From contig CALGAW010000030.1 in the NCBI GenBank assembly GCA_937959115.1, positions 1 through 64,000 of the forward strand: a stretch of 64,000 nt of DNA, read 5' to 3'. Both the position numbers and the translations under genes were made by a program. This document shows positions 34,651 through 43,900 of the stretch, in pieces (positions within the stretch are counted from its first letter, which is position 1; each line of letters begins with the position of its first letter). This DNA comes from an uncultured Saprospiraceae bacterium (GTDB lineage Bacteria > Bacteroidota > Bacteroidia > Chitinophagales > Saprospiraceae). The notes under the pieces are model-generated. The model was not told the DNA's origin and did not search any database. It saw only the letters and a list, made by a program, of their open reading frames with translations.

Positions 34651-35772
34651 TTAGATGTAAACAAAAATTTCTGAGAAAACTTTTTTTGTTTTTCTATCAG
34701 GTTTAATCAAATTTAGACCTGCCCCTGGCAAATTGATCGTAAACTTGTTCCCTGTCCCTGCAGTATTTTTGCTTAACTCTAATCTAAATTTGTTTTCTTG
34801 ACTTTCTTTAAATTCAATTGGAGTTTTAGAAATCATTTGAATTACTTCCATTCCGTTTTGTAATGTAACTTTCTCTGCTTCGGTAAATTCTACTGATCCC
34901 TCTTTACTAACGATTTCATGATGCCGATATTTTATTTGACTCTTCTTATCTATAACAAAATATTTCCAGTAGGTACTTCTTGGTTCAAATAATACTGTAA
35001 AGTCTTGAGGCACAACATCCTTTGCATTGAACAGGCAAAAATCTTTTTTCACCTTTTTTCCTAAATACAAGTCAATTATGCCAAAGCACTTCAATTTTGT
35101 TTCCCTAGCTGCATAAAATTTGAAATCTTTTACGCCTCCTTTAGGCGCGTTCATTATGTATTTTCCTTCAGGATAACCACGTAAATCAATTTTATGCTGG
35201 TTTAAAGGGATGTCTTCATTTGAACCATTCACCCTTCCTGATTTCTTTATATTTATTTTTTCATTGAAACCATTTATTAATTCAATGTCTTTGAATTTTA
35301 ATGGTTTGGTAAATGTGAAATTGAACAATTTTGGCATCATGAATAGCTGACTGTCGTTACTATCATTTACACTTCCGCCATTGTGCAGCAATTTCTTTTT
35401 ATCCTTAGATAGACTTCCATTAAGATTGGTGAAATAATATATAGTCTCACTTTCCAAAAATGGAAGATTAGAAAAGTTGATAAATTTGTTATTACCATTT
35501 TTGATGATAAAAGATAACTTAATTTCATCAAGGTTACTTGTGTCTTTAAGGAATCTTCCAGTTGTTCCTTCTCGTTGTAGAATGCGGAAGCCACTTTTTT
35601 CAGCTTTAAAAAGCATTCTATAATTCTTCATGAATGCGAGTGTCTCCTGCGTAGGAATGACCTCGAAATCAGAACACTTCTGATCCTTGTAATAGTTATG
35701 TTGAAATTGTAGACTTGCCAAAACTCCCCAATGTGAGTTAATGTCAAGTTTAATCTTGTTAAATCCCATCAT
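34651..35772 (-). CDS. Injection-system-associated protein of unknown function
   Basis: This 373-aa protein lies between the cap and sheath genes and overlaps nothing. It is beta-rich with many aromatic residues; the C-terminal part has a Lys-rich run and ends with a strand (KKVFSEIFVYI). It has no signal peptide or membrane segment. I do not recognise a family. Its position suggests a structural or cap-adaptor role, but nothing specific shows this. Confidence 0.55.
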   Translation of the reverse strand: MMGFNKIKLDINSHWGVLASLQFQHNYYKDQKCSDFEVIPTQETLAFMKNYRMLFKAEKSGFRILQREGTTGRFLKDTSNLDEIKLSFIIKNGNNKFINFSNLPFLESETIYYFTNLNGSLSKDKKKLLHNGGSVNDSNDSQLFMMPKLFNFTFTKPLKFKDIELINGFNEKINIKKSGRVNGSNEDIPLNQHKIDLRGYPEGKYIMNAPKGGVKDFKFYAARETKLKCFGIIDLYLGKKVKKDFCLFNAKDVVPQDFTVLFEPRSTYWKYFVIDKKSQIKYRHHEIVSKEGSVEFTEAEKVTLQNGMEVIQMISKTPIEFKESQENKFRLELSKNTAGTGNKFTINLPGAGLNLIKPDRKTKKVFSEIFVYI

Positions 35773-35775
35773 TTA

Positions 35776-36318
35776 TTAGATCGTAATGCCATCAATAGTT
35801 GGAATATCATCAACAATATTGCCTTCATCCATGTCAAGTGTTCTCACTTTGTAGATAACGGATGGAATGTATTTAGCACCTATGGTTCCCCAAAGGTTAC
35901 TTAGTTCTCTGAAGTCAATGTTAAATATGTCCCAACGTGTTTTACTTACATGATCGTCTAGATCCGGAGCGGTACTGCTATCCCAAATAGGATTGGCTTG
36001 AAAGAAACCAACAGTTCCTGAAATAAATTTTAGAGCTTCTGCATAGTTGGTCTGTTCAAAATAGGCTCCAAATAAAACGTACAAATTAATATGTACAGGA
36101 GCGAGACCATCTATACTACCAGTGCCATAAGCAAGGTTAGTACCATCTCGTTCTACATTAATTAGAGAGACGATAATTTTATTTGGTTCTTGGACGGCTA
36201 GTGTTCCGTCCTGCTCTACTAAATTCCCAAGTACTACTTTGTCTTCATGCGTTCCAAAGCGAGCTTGAAAAAAATCGTTTAGTTCTCCCGCAACAACGGG
36301 AAGCAATTCGTGAATCAT
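35776..36318 (-). CDS. DUF4255 tail-terminator/cap protein (Afp16/Pvc16-like)
   Basis: This 180-aa protein has the DUF4255 pattern: MIHELLPVVAGELNDFF, then VLFGAYFEQTNYAEALKFISGTVGFFQANP, and a C-terminal TLDMDE tail. It caps the distal end of sheath and tube. The ORF can be extended 39 codons upstream, but the added residues look unrelated and the ATG at 36,318 matches family starts. It lies directly before the unknown gene and sheath. Confidence 0.88.
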   Translation of the reverse strand: MIHELLPVVAGELNDFFQARFGTHEDKVVLGNLVEQDGTLAVQEPNKIIVSLINVERDGTNLAYGTGSIDGLAPVHINLYVLFGAYFEQTNYAEALKFISGTVGFFQANPIWDSSTAPDLDDHVSKTRWDIFNIDFRELSNLWGTIGAKYIPSVIYKVRTLDMDEGNIVDDIPTIDGITI

Positions 36319-36401
36319 TTTATAATCTTGAAATATGAAAGATAGTTTAGAAAACCTTAACCATCTATTGCAATATAATAAAAAAAGTACATGAACAAAA
36401 G

Positions 36402-36659
36402 CTAAGTCGTTTGTTTTTCTTGTTTTCCTAACCAACTTTTTAAAAACAAAGCCAATAACCGCATAGAATAAATTCCTATAAAACTTACTATCGACCCTAG
36501 AATATACAGGCTAGTGTCTCTGTCAGCCTCTACAGGTGCGACTAGAAACACAAACACGAACATAAAAAAGACGATACTCAAAACCATGTATTTGATTTTG
36601 CCAACCTCATTCTGTGCATAAGGTTTTATTTTGTTAATCCACTTTTTTATAACTTTCAT
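36402..36659 (-). CDS. Small two-transmembrane protein
   Basis: This 85-aa protein has a basic N-terminus and two hydrophobic segments (about residues 25-42 and 51-69) separated by an acidic loop VEADRD. It sits between the GH18-like membrane gene and the cap gene in the same direction, so it may help anchor the particle to the membrane. I do not recognise a family. Confidence 0.65.
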   Translation of the reverse strand: MKVIKKWINKIKPYAQNEVGKIKYMVLSIVFFMFVFVFLVAPVEADRDTSLYILGSIVSFIGIYSMRLLALFLKSWLGKQEKQTT

Positions 36660-36705
36660 ACACTATTTGTCGAGAATATATCCCTTCTTTTTTAAGAATG
36701 TTACA

Positions 36706-38265
36706 TTATACCCATCTTCTTGCGTTCATAAAATATTTCCTTCCGACTGGGAAAAGCATAAACAAAATGATCATGAAGCTCATCCACCTTACCTGCTTTA
36801 ACATGCCGTTGGGCAATAAATACGCAAATATTAGAATACCAAATGAAATGACTACGATTCCAATTGCATAATAAATTAGATAAACGCGTTTCCGATTTAA
36901 GAAGTTTCTAACCTGCCAGTACCGAGCAATTGAGTATAGAAAACCAGCCATTAAAAATAATAGAATATAAGTGGCTATTGTAGGCATCATTACTACCTGA
37001 GGCACAGCAAATACAGAAGCCATCGCTTGCCACATCTTCTTATCTTTGTATTTATTATAACCTAGCGCATTCAACCCAATACCTGCTAAGTGCAGACTGT
37101 CTACCCATTCATATTTTTTACGCATTGATATCTTGTCATCATAGAAGTAGGTGATGTTTTTTTCGATATTAACATAGTAAGCAAATGAAGTATCTTTAGG
37201 GTAAGCTGCGGGGCCTTTTTTAATTATTTCTCGGTAGGGAAGAATCGGGGTTTTACTTGCGGTATACTTGTCTGGTTCTGCCATGGATTTATTCCAAACG
37301 GTCCCCATCAGTGGAAATTCAGGAACAATATGCTTTTTAACCAATCCAGATTTTGTGTAGTAATCTATTAAACTATCGAGGGAGTTTTTCTCTTGGTAAG
37401 AGATCGGTGCATACGGACCAGGTTTAGTCTGACGGTCGTTATCATATGCTTTTAGAATAAATAGATCTACAATGTTTTCCAACTCTGTGAGTGTCTCCTC
37501 AGAGAAGAATAATTCACGTTCACTACTTGGTAATCTTAGGTAAATAAAATAGCCTTCTCCTAAGCGTTCTACTCCTTTCTTCTGAACAAGCTTAACAAAC
37601 TCAACGTATTTGCTAATTGATTTTGGCGGAATGTTCTGGAAATCCAAGAATATCCCATCACAGTTTAGCGTGTCAATCATATTGTTAACCTGCTCAAGCA
37701 TATTCCCTTGCGTCTCTACATTTGATAGGAATTTGTCGTAATTCTTTTCTTGAGACAAAAGATCTTTACCAAAATCACCATGGTGGGAAACACTATATAA
37801 GGTTATCAGTTCATCGTTAGCAGTTATTGCTTTTTTGACAACCTCATTTTTGAGTGCTACATCACGATGTTCTTCATTTCTAGCATTGCCATTTAAAGGG
37901 TTGATGTCGTATCCTCCTACAATAAATGTAGATAATAAGTTGTAGTAGTGAGAATCATAGGGTTTGTTGCTTTCCAAAAGTGTCCAAGCAGGTTCAAACC
38001 CGACTATTGTGTATTCTTTTTTGATTTGTAGTTCACCGAGTTTGTTGCTAGAGCCAGACCGGAACCACTTTTTGACAGTTTTACGAAGTGCTCGTCTTCC
38101 TCGGTTTTTTGCCTTCATTCCGAGCCGTTTCCCTACTTTTCCAAAGTTGAGTCCGCCTCCACCTCCTCCGCCACCTCCATCAAGGTCACAAGAGTATAAG
38201 CCTGTAAGTGTTATAAACAACAGGGTGATTAGACCGTATTTTAACAGAAGATTATTAGTGTACAT
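36706..38265 (-). CDS. GH18-like lipoprotein with C-terminal membrane segments (probable pseudo-glycosidase)
   Basis: This 519-aa protein has a lipobox-like signal (LYSC, Cys26), then a glycine-only run and a very basic stretch (50-68). Residues about 85-420 follow the GH18 fold: DGIFLDFQ (203-210), the IVDLFILKAYD strand, and YDDKISMRKKYEWVDS...GIGLNALGY near the end. In active GH18 enzymes the DxxDxE motif ends in a catalytic Glu. Here it is Gln210, so catalysis is probably lost. Three hydrophobic segments follow (about 425-515). The protein may bind cell-wall or chitin-like sugars and sit in the envelope near the injection system. It is upstream of the 2-TM gene. Confidence 0.75.
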   Translation of the reverse strand: MYTNNLLLKYGLITLLFITLTGLYSCDLDGGGGGGGGGLNFGKVGKRLGMKAKNRGRRALRKTVKKWFRSGSSNKLGELQIKKEYTIVGFEPAWTLLESNKPYDSHYYNLLSTFIVGGYDINPLNGNARNEEHRDVALKNEVVKKAITANDELITLYSVSHHGDFGKDLLSQEKNYDKFLSNVETQGNMLEQVNNMIDTLNCDGIFLDFQNIPPKSISKYVEFVKLVQKKGVERLGEGYFIYLRLPSSERELFFSEETLTELENIVDLFILKAYDNDRQTKPGPYAPISYQEKNSLDSLIDYYTKSGLVKKHIVPEFPLMGTVWNKSMAEPDKYTASKTPILPYREIIKKGPAAYPKDTSFAYYVNIEKNITYFYDDKISMRKKYEWVDSLHLAGIGLNALGYNKYKDKKMWQAMASVFAVPQVVMMPTIATYILLFLMAGFLYSIARYWQVRNFLNRKRVYLIYYAIGIVVISFGILIFAYLLPNGMLKQVRWMSFMIILFMLFPVGRKYFMNARRWV

Positions 38266-38283
38266 AAATGCGATGGAATTTGA

Positions 38284-39852
38284 TTATAGCTGAACCTTTT
38301 CTAGGTTATAAACTTCATATTTAAAATGAACATCTAGTGGCGACATTTTATTTTCATTGCATAAGCATAAAAACAAATCTTCAGGTGGCATTGATGAGTT
38401 CCCATGGTCTACGACTACATTTCTTTGCGCCCAGCTTGGTCGGAAAGCTTGGTATTTCTTTCCTTTTTCAAACTTGTCCTTGTTAATTTCGTTTACAATT
38501 GCATATTCAACGAACTCACCAGCATTTACCAAGTTAGTTTCAATCATTCCCAAACTTGGATGTGACCCCTTTTTATTTACATTTTCAGTAATCTGTGTTG
38601 CATAGTGCTCTACAAGGGTTTGAGTTCCTTTCGAATTCCTTTCCAGTGTTTGTTTCTGGATTTTGTCGTAATGTTCCAACGCTTCTTTCCCAATTCCAAT
38701 CCAATAAGCCCAATAAGCACCTTCTTTACCAATACCAATTGGTCGACAAAATCTGCTCTTTGCTGTCAAATCATTTTTAGGTGCGACTACTATTTTTTCA
38801 TTTACTGTAGGAGTGGATCCTGTTACATAGGTTGGTTTATTTTTGAACGTTTTTTTGTTCATTTCCTCTAATGTTTTGGACATTTCGGAAATTGCTTCTG
38901 CCATCAATGCACCGCTATTGTTGGAACCTTCGCTCATTTTTTCCATAAGATTGGCTAGTGGGTTCTTTGGTGTTCCGTCTGCAGCCCCAGATCCATTAGT
39001 ACCATTTTCTCCAGTACCATCCCCTGCAATACCTGAACCTCCATTGGCTGTAGGAGCGACATATGGGTATTTCTTTATGGTAAGATCAATAAATCGCTTG
39101 TTCCCTTTCCTAAAGTTTAAAAATCCTTTTACATCTTCGGGAAGTTCTAGGCTGTAGAGTAAGCGCCAAGTTTCTGAGGTTTCTGCGACTAGTGGATCTG
39201 CCTGTGGCATATTAAACGATCTACCATCACTTAAGCGCTGGAACTTAATGCTAAGTGCGGAGGAAGTTGTAGCAGTAATTCGGTCACCTTCCTGCATCGG
39301 GAAATTAAAGATGGGTTTTGCTTCTTCGTGATCACCAATAAACATGGTTTCTATTCTGACCATGTCGTATGGGGCATTCCGTTCTTCTTCGGTTGGAGCC
39401 TCTGCATAGCTCTTGGTCATACGTATCCTCATAGGAGTAAGTCGCTTTGTTCCTGTTAGAATGATACTATAGTTCCCTGCGGTTGCTCCTCCGCCTCCAA
39501 ACTTAATTGTTTGTGCAAAGTCTTGGGATAGTACTTCAAACTCTTCACCAGTATCTAGGTTTGTGAAGATCATTTTTAAGTGCTTCATTTTACCTCCACC
39601 AAGAATTTTTCGGATATTTTTCTTTGAAATTTCTAAAATCTCAACTGAAACATTAAGACCATCACCCTCTTTAAAATATCCATCACTATTGTGCAGATAT
39701 AGCTTCAAGGGGTTGAGTATATCAATGGCTATGTTTTCAACATCAAGAACGATCTCACTGCTCCCTGTATTATCTTCAAAGGAGAATGAAACAAGTGTAC
39801 TTAGTGAAAGCATTATTACTAAATGGAAAAAATACTTTTTTAAATAAACCAT
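38284..39852 (-). CDS. Secreted protein of unknown function at the head of the injection cluster
   Basis: This 522-aa protein has a signal peptide (about residues 1-25, MLSLSTLVSFSF). An N-terminal beta-rich domain (about 30-275) follows, then a Gly/Asn/Thr-rich linker (270-300), a helical section with many Met/Glu residues, and a C-terminal domain (370-522) ending LFLCLCNENKMSPLDV. I do not recognise any domain. It is the first gene of the minus-strand run, 18 bp before the GH18-like gene, and probably works with it in the envelope. Confidence 0.6.
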   Translation of the reverse strand: MVYLKKYFFHLVIMLSLSTLVSFSFEDNTGSSEIVLDVENIAIDILNPLKLYLHNSDGYFKEGDGLNVSVEILEISKKNIRKILGGGKMKHLKMIFTNLDTGEEFEVLSQDFAQTIKFGGGGATAGNYSIILTGTKRLTPMRIRMTKSYAEAPTEEERNAPYDMVRIETMFIGDHEEAKPIFNFPMQEGDRITATTSSALSIKFQRLSDGRSFNMPQADPLVAETSETWRLLYSLELPEDVKGFLNFRKGNKRFIDLTIKKYPYVAPTANGGSGIAGDGTGENGTNGSGAADGTPKNPLANLMEKMSEGSNNSGALMAEAISEMSKTLEEMNKKTFKNKPTYVTGSTPTVNEKIVVAPKNDLTAKSRFCRPIGIGKEGAYWAYWIGIGKEALEHYDKIQKQTLERNSKGTQTLVEHYATQITENVNKKGSHPSLGMIETNLVNAGEFVEYAIVNEINKDKFEKGKKYQAFRPSWAQRNVVVDHGNSSMPPEDLFLCLCNENKMSPLDVHFKYEVYNLEKVQL

Positions 39853-40212
39853 TTCAACGCTGGGTTAAATTATAAAAATGTAAAATAGTTATTCATTGCA
39901 ATAATTGCAACTAAAAGCAGCACTTAAAAACACTTATTTCTTTTCTTTTGATTTAAAATTCATTTTAGAAGGAAAAGTATTTTTTGAATAAAAAACCAAG
40001 ATATATTCTAGTTTAGAGGAGATAAACTTGCAAGGTATTAAGTCATTGCTTACCAAAATAACGATAAAATATTAAAATTAGTTCCCTTTGCACTGAATTA
40101 ATAATCACATTCATATATTTGTACGTCAAAGAATCCTGCAAAACAATTTTCTTTTTAAGTTTAGAGTTCTAATTTTACAGCAATAATTTAATCCTTACTA
40201 AATAGATCAATT
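39853..40212. other. Divergent intergenic region between the injection operon and the FKBP/cargo side
   Basis: This 360-bp AT-rich region should hold the promoter for the minus-strand cluster and one for the plus-strand FKBP gene. A candidate promoter for the latter is listed separately. No clear minus-strand TTTG/TAnnTTTG pair was found, and no ORF is seen. Confidence 0.5.
40087..40121 (+). promoter_or_regulatory. Candidate Bacteroidota promoter for the FKBP gene
   Basis: TTTG (40,087-40,090) and TATATTTG (40,114-40,121) match the -33 and -7 boxes with a 23-nt spacer, slightly longer than usual. The start site would be about 85 nt before the FKBP ATG. Confidence 0.35.
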
Positions 40213-40803
40213 ATGAGAAAGATGCTTACCATTATCATGACTTTTTTACTTGTATCTTCAGTCTTTGCTCAAGACAGTAGTTTAGAAGTCGCTCCTGCTG
40301 AGCAGTCTGTCAAAGCAAGTAAAAGGAAGCAGGCAAAAAAGCAGAGAAAATCGAAAATTGATAAGAAAAGAAAGAAAAACACCTTGAAGCCACTCCCATT
40401 TCCTCAAGGATCGCAAAAAGCTATTGACAACGTAAAAATCCTTAATTACATAAAGGAAAAGGGATATAAAAATGTACAGTATACTGATTCTGGTCTCTAT
40501 TATATCATTGAGAATGAAGGAGATGGTGAACACCCTACAACAGCGTCCATGGTCAACGCTCATTATCATGGTGAGCTTTTAAATGGAAGTAAGTTTGACT
40601 CTTCATATGATAGGAATCAACCGCTAAAATTTTCCCTTCAACAAGTGATAAAGGGCTGGGGTATAAGTATACCTCTACTTAAATCTGGCGGGAAAGGGAA
40701 ATTCATTATTCCTTCCAACCTTGCCTACGGAAAAAGAGCAGTTAGCACTATTCCGCCAAATTCGATTTTAGTATTTGACATTGAATTAATCAGTTTTGAG
40801 TAA
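40213..40803 (+). CDS. Secreted FKBP-type peptidyl-prolyl isomerase
   Basis: This 196-aa protein has a signal peptide (about 1-19, SSVFAQ), a Lys/Arg-rich linker (35-60) and a C-terminal FKBP domain: HYHGELLNGSKFDSSYDR, then VIKGWGISIPLLKSGGKGKFIIPSNLAYG. It should speed proline isomerization in the periplasm. It stands between the injection structural genes and the giant cargo gene, 137 bp before the latter; a chaperone role for the cargo is possible but only inferred. Confidence 0.88.
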   Translation: MRKMLTIIMTFLLVSSVFAQDSSLEVAPAEQSVKASKRKQAKKQRKSKIDKKRKKNTLKPLPFPQGSQKAIDNVKILNYIKEKGYKNVQYTDSGLYYIIENEGDGEHPTTASMVNAHYHGELLNGSKFDSSYDRNQPLKFSLQQVIKGWGISIPLLKSGGKGKFIIPSNLAYGKRAVSTIPPNSILVFDIELISFE

Positions 40804-40940
40804 ACTTTTCTCATATAAGTAATTAATTGTTAGCTTGGTGTGAAAAGATTGAATTTTGAAAAAAAAATGTTCAAAAAAGAATTTTGTTTTGGTTTTTTTA
40901 GAGTAAATATGTATTTTAACAGTTCACTCTTTCGTAATAA

Positions 40941-43900
40941 ATGGGCAAGAATAAAGACAGACAAAAGATAAGAGATAATTCTAGTAAGACTGGACAGGAA
41001 AAAAAGTCCAATGGGGAGTTTATTGCCGAGCAGGAACAAACTAAAATAAAAGCGAAATCAGCTTATCCACCTAATAGTATCTCAAACAACAAATCAGCAA
41101 AATCTACCGATGACTCTGGTGTAGAGGAATCCGCTAAAGAAAACACAGCAAACAGTTCACAAGCAGGCCCAGCAGGAAGCGGTGGAAGGGTAGAACCACC
41201 ACCAGCAAATCCGGTACCACCACCATCAAATCCAACTGGAAACTCAGGAAATGGCGCACAGAGTCGCAGCCTCGCTGCCAGAGAAGCTAGAAAAGGGAAC
41301 AATGTATTCAACGCTGGACCAGAAGCGAAATCAGTAAAAGGAAACACTGCGCCAGCCGATCCTTTCAAATCCATTAAAGCGAACAAACCTGAAAAGTCAA
41401 AGGCTGATCAGTTCAGAGATAACAGCAAAACCGCTAAGCTAAATAAGAAAAAAGGGAAACAGTTCAAACACCCTAGAGCAAACGAAATCCCCACTGCTCT
41501 AATGAACAAAATGGAGAGTGCATTTAAAACGGACTTTTCTGATGTTAAAATTATTAAGAATAGTAGGAAAGCAGTTGATCTCCATGCTCAAGCCTTTACA
41601 CAAGGACTAAACATTCATTTCGCGCCTGGTCAGTTTAATCCACATACCCGGTCAGGAATTGAGTTGATCGGACATGAGTTGAGTCACATCATTCAACAAG
41701 CAAAAGGGGTAGTTAAGTCAGAAGTAGAAATCGACGGTATCAACTTAAATGCTGATGCTAGGTTGGAGAAAGAGGCAGATGAAGCAGGAAGAAGAGCTGC
41801 TGATCATCGAGCACCAGATGATTCATCAAGAATCGAACGAAAAAAATTAAATTTATCGCGTGTTAGAGCAATCGCACAACGAAAACAAGTCGTTCAACGA
41901 CAAGGAGCTGGTGGATATGATCATTTATATGTTCGATACAAACAGTTTTTAAGTGATGCTGAAACTGCCAAAGCTGACGTAAAAGCTAAAACCACTTCTA
42001 ACAAAGCAGATCTTCAAGCTGATATTGATGCTGAAAAAGGAAAAATTGATGCAGCCGTTACATCGGCTAAGGCTGACTTGACTAGAATCATTAGTACGAC
42101 TAAGAACGATATTCGACAAATTAAGCGTGATATCAACACTGAACTTAAGAGTCACCGTTCCACCAAAATTAGTGATGTCAGAGGAGTCTATACAACTGAA
42201 TTAGGCAATCTAAATGATTTAGTGGATCAGAAAAAAGAAGACTTGATCGGTAGTGGAGATGAAAAAGCAACTGAAATAAAAGGATTCTGCGATATTGAGG
42301 CAACAGGAGTCATATCTTCAAGTGAAACGAATGCTGGAAGAATAGACACAGCTATCTCAACAACCGCTAGCAACTATACACACAAAGAAGGCTATGAGGA
42401 TTTGAGAAGCCAAGCTTCTTCTAATTCAGGTACTATTAAAGAAGAAATTCGTCATAGTGGTGCTGAAGCAGCAAGATATATCCGAATAGATGGTGATACC
42501 CTTTACACTGAAATTAATAAGGAGGCAGTTGATAGTGCTGAGGAATTTGAGGAAACCAGAAAAGAAGGTAAAGAGGGCTTAGAAAAAAGTAGAGACGAGT
42601 TTAAAGAAGAAGTGACGACCAATGTAGATGATTTTCTAACTTCTTTTGGTGAGGAGATTGACGAGGTGATCACAGCACTAGATGACGGTCAAACTGAAAC
42701 AAATGACGGGCTTACAGGCTTGGGTGATGCCGCTAAGGAAACACTAGATAAACTTAAGAAGGAGGCTGATCAAGTATTAGATGAACAGGAGACGAAAACG
42801 ATTGAAGACATTGACCAATTTGTAAAGGATCTAGAGGAAATCGGTTGGCATCCAGAGGAACTTGAACAGGCTGAAGCTGACCTCTCAGCAGCTATCACAG
42901 ATCATGAAGCTGAAGTTTCTGCTTACTTAGAAGAACTTGCTCCCTCTATCACTGAACATACCACTAAGGTGGAAGAAGAAATGGGCAAATTGGTTGACGC
43001 CGTTGATGAATTGTTGACCGAAACCAAAGAAGAGCTTGAAACAGAATCCAACAAGTCGAAAGACGAAAAAATAGAAGAAATTGATGAGTTTGCAGATGAA
43101 GTCATCGAGAAGATGGAAGCTGTTTGTCCAGAAATAGAGCCTGAATTTGAGGATCGAATCAGTAGTGCAGAAGAACAATGGGCTGAGCAAATAGGTGAGA
43201 AGGAAGAAGAAGTCCATGAGAAAGTTGAAAAAACTGAAGAAGCACAAGAGGAAGCAGTCAGTGACTTCTCGGGTAAACTAGATGATGCTTTTGGACAGTT
43301 AAATAATAAGGATAGAGGCTTGTTAGATCGAGCATGGGACGCACTATCAGATATTGGTTCCTTCTTCCTCGGTGTCCTAGAAGGTATTTGGGAGTCTATC
43401 AAAGCTATCTTTACGGGGCTTTGGGATCTACTCAAAACACCACTTGGTTGGTTACTCCTAATTGTCATTATAATTATTGTAGTTGCTCTTGCCGCTGTAG
43501 GTTGGTTGGGTGTACTCATCGTCATAGGACTTGTGATTGGTCTCGCCTTTGCAGCCTACTATTTTTACCAAGCAATTACAGGAGAAGGGTTGACACCAAG
43601 AGAACGTGGAAGACTTGTCGGCCGCGGGCTATTTGAGTTGGTTACTGCCTTTGCAGGAACAGGGGTCGGCGTTCGACTAGTGGCTTGGTCAGGAAGAATG
43701 GGACGATTTACTAGTCTGCTCAGCAGAGTCGGTGGTGTATCCAGATTCCTCCCAATTCTTGATAAGGTAACAGATGTTACTAAAGCGCTTTCCTATGTTA
43801 GACGAATAGAAGATGGAGCTGCATTAGCGCGTTTATTTAGAAGAGCATTTGATGCCCCGAAAGTCATTGGTTTGTTAGATAAAGCGGGTGACATTAATAG

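Noticed and set aside
36319-36435. N-terminal extension of the DUF4255 cap protein
   Set aside because: The extra 39 residues are hydrophobic and unlike the family; the ATG at 36,318 gives the normal start.
13604-39852. Intact contractile-tail prophage
   Set aside because: There is no capsid, portal, terminase, lysis or integrase gene, and the AAA+ ATPase, DUF4255, DUF5908 and DUF4157 genes are typical of eCIS.
13604-39852. Type VI secretion system
   Set aside because: No TssJ/L/M, ClpV or TssK-like genes are visible. The AAA+ protein, LysM protein and DUF4255 cap point to an eCIS, though membrane anchoring by other genes is possible.
42923-43525. Minus-strand Ser-rich ORFs opposite the coiled coil of the cargo
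   Set aside because: They are antisense shadows of Glu/Lys-rich codons.
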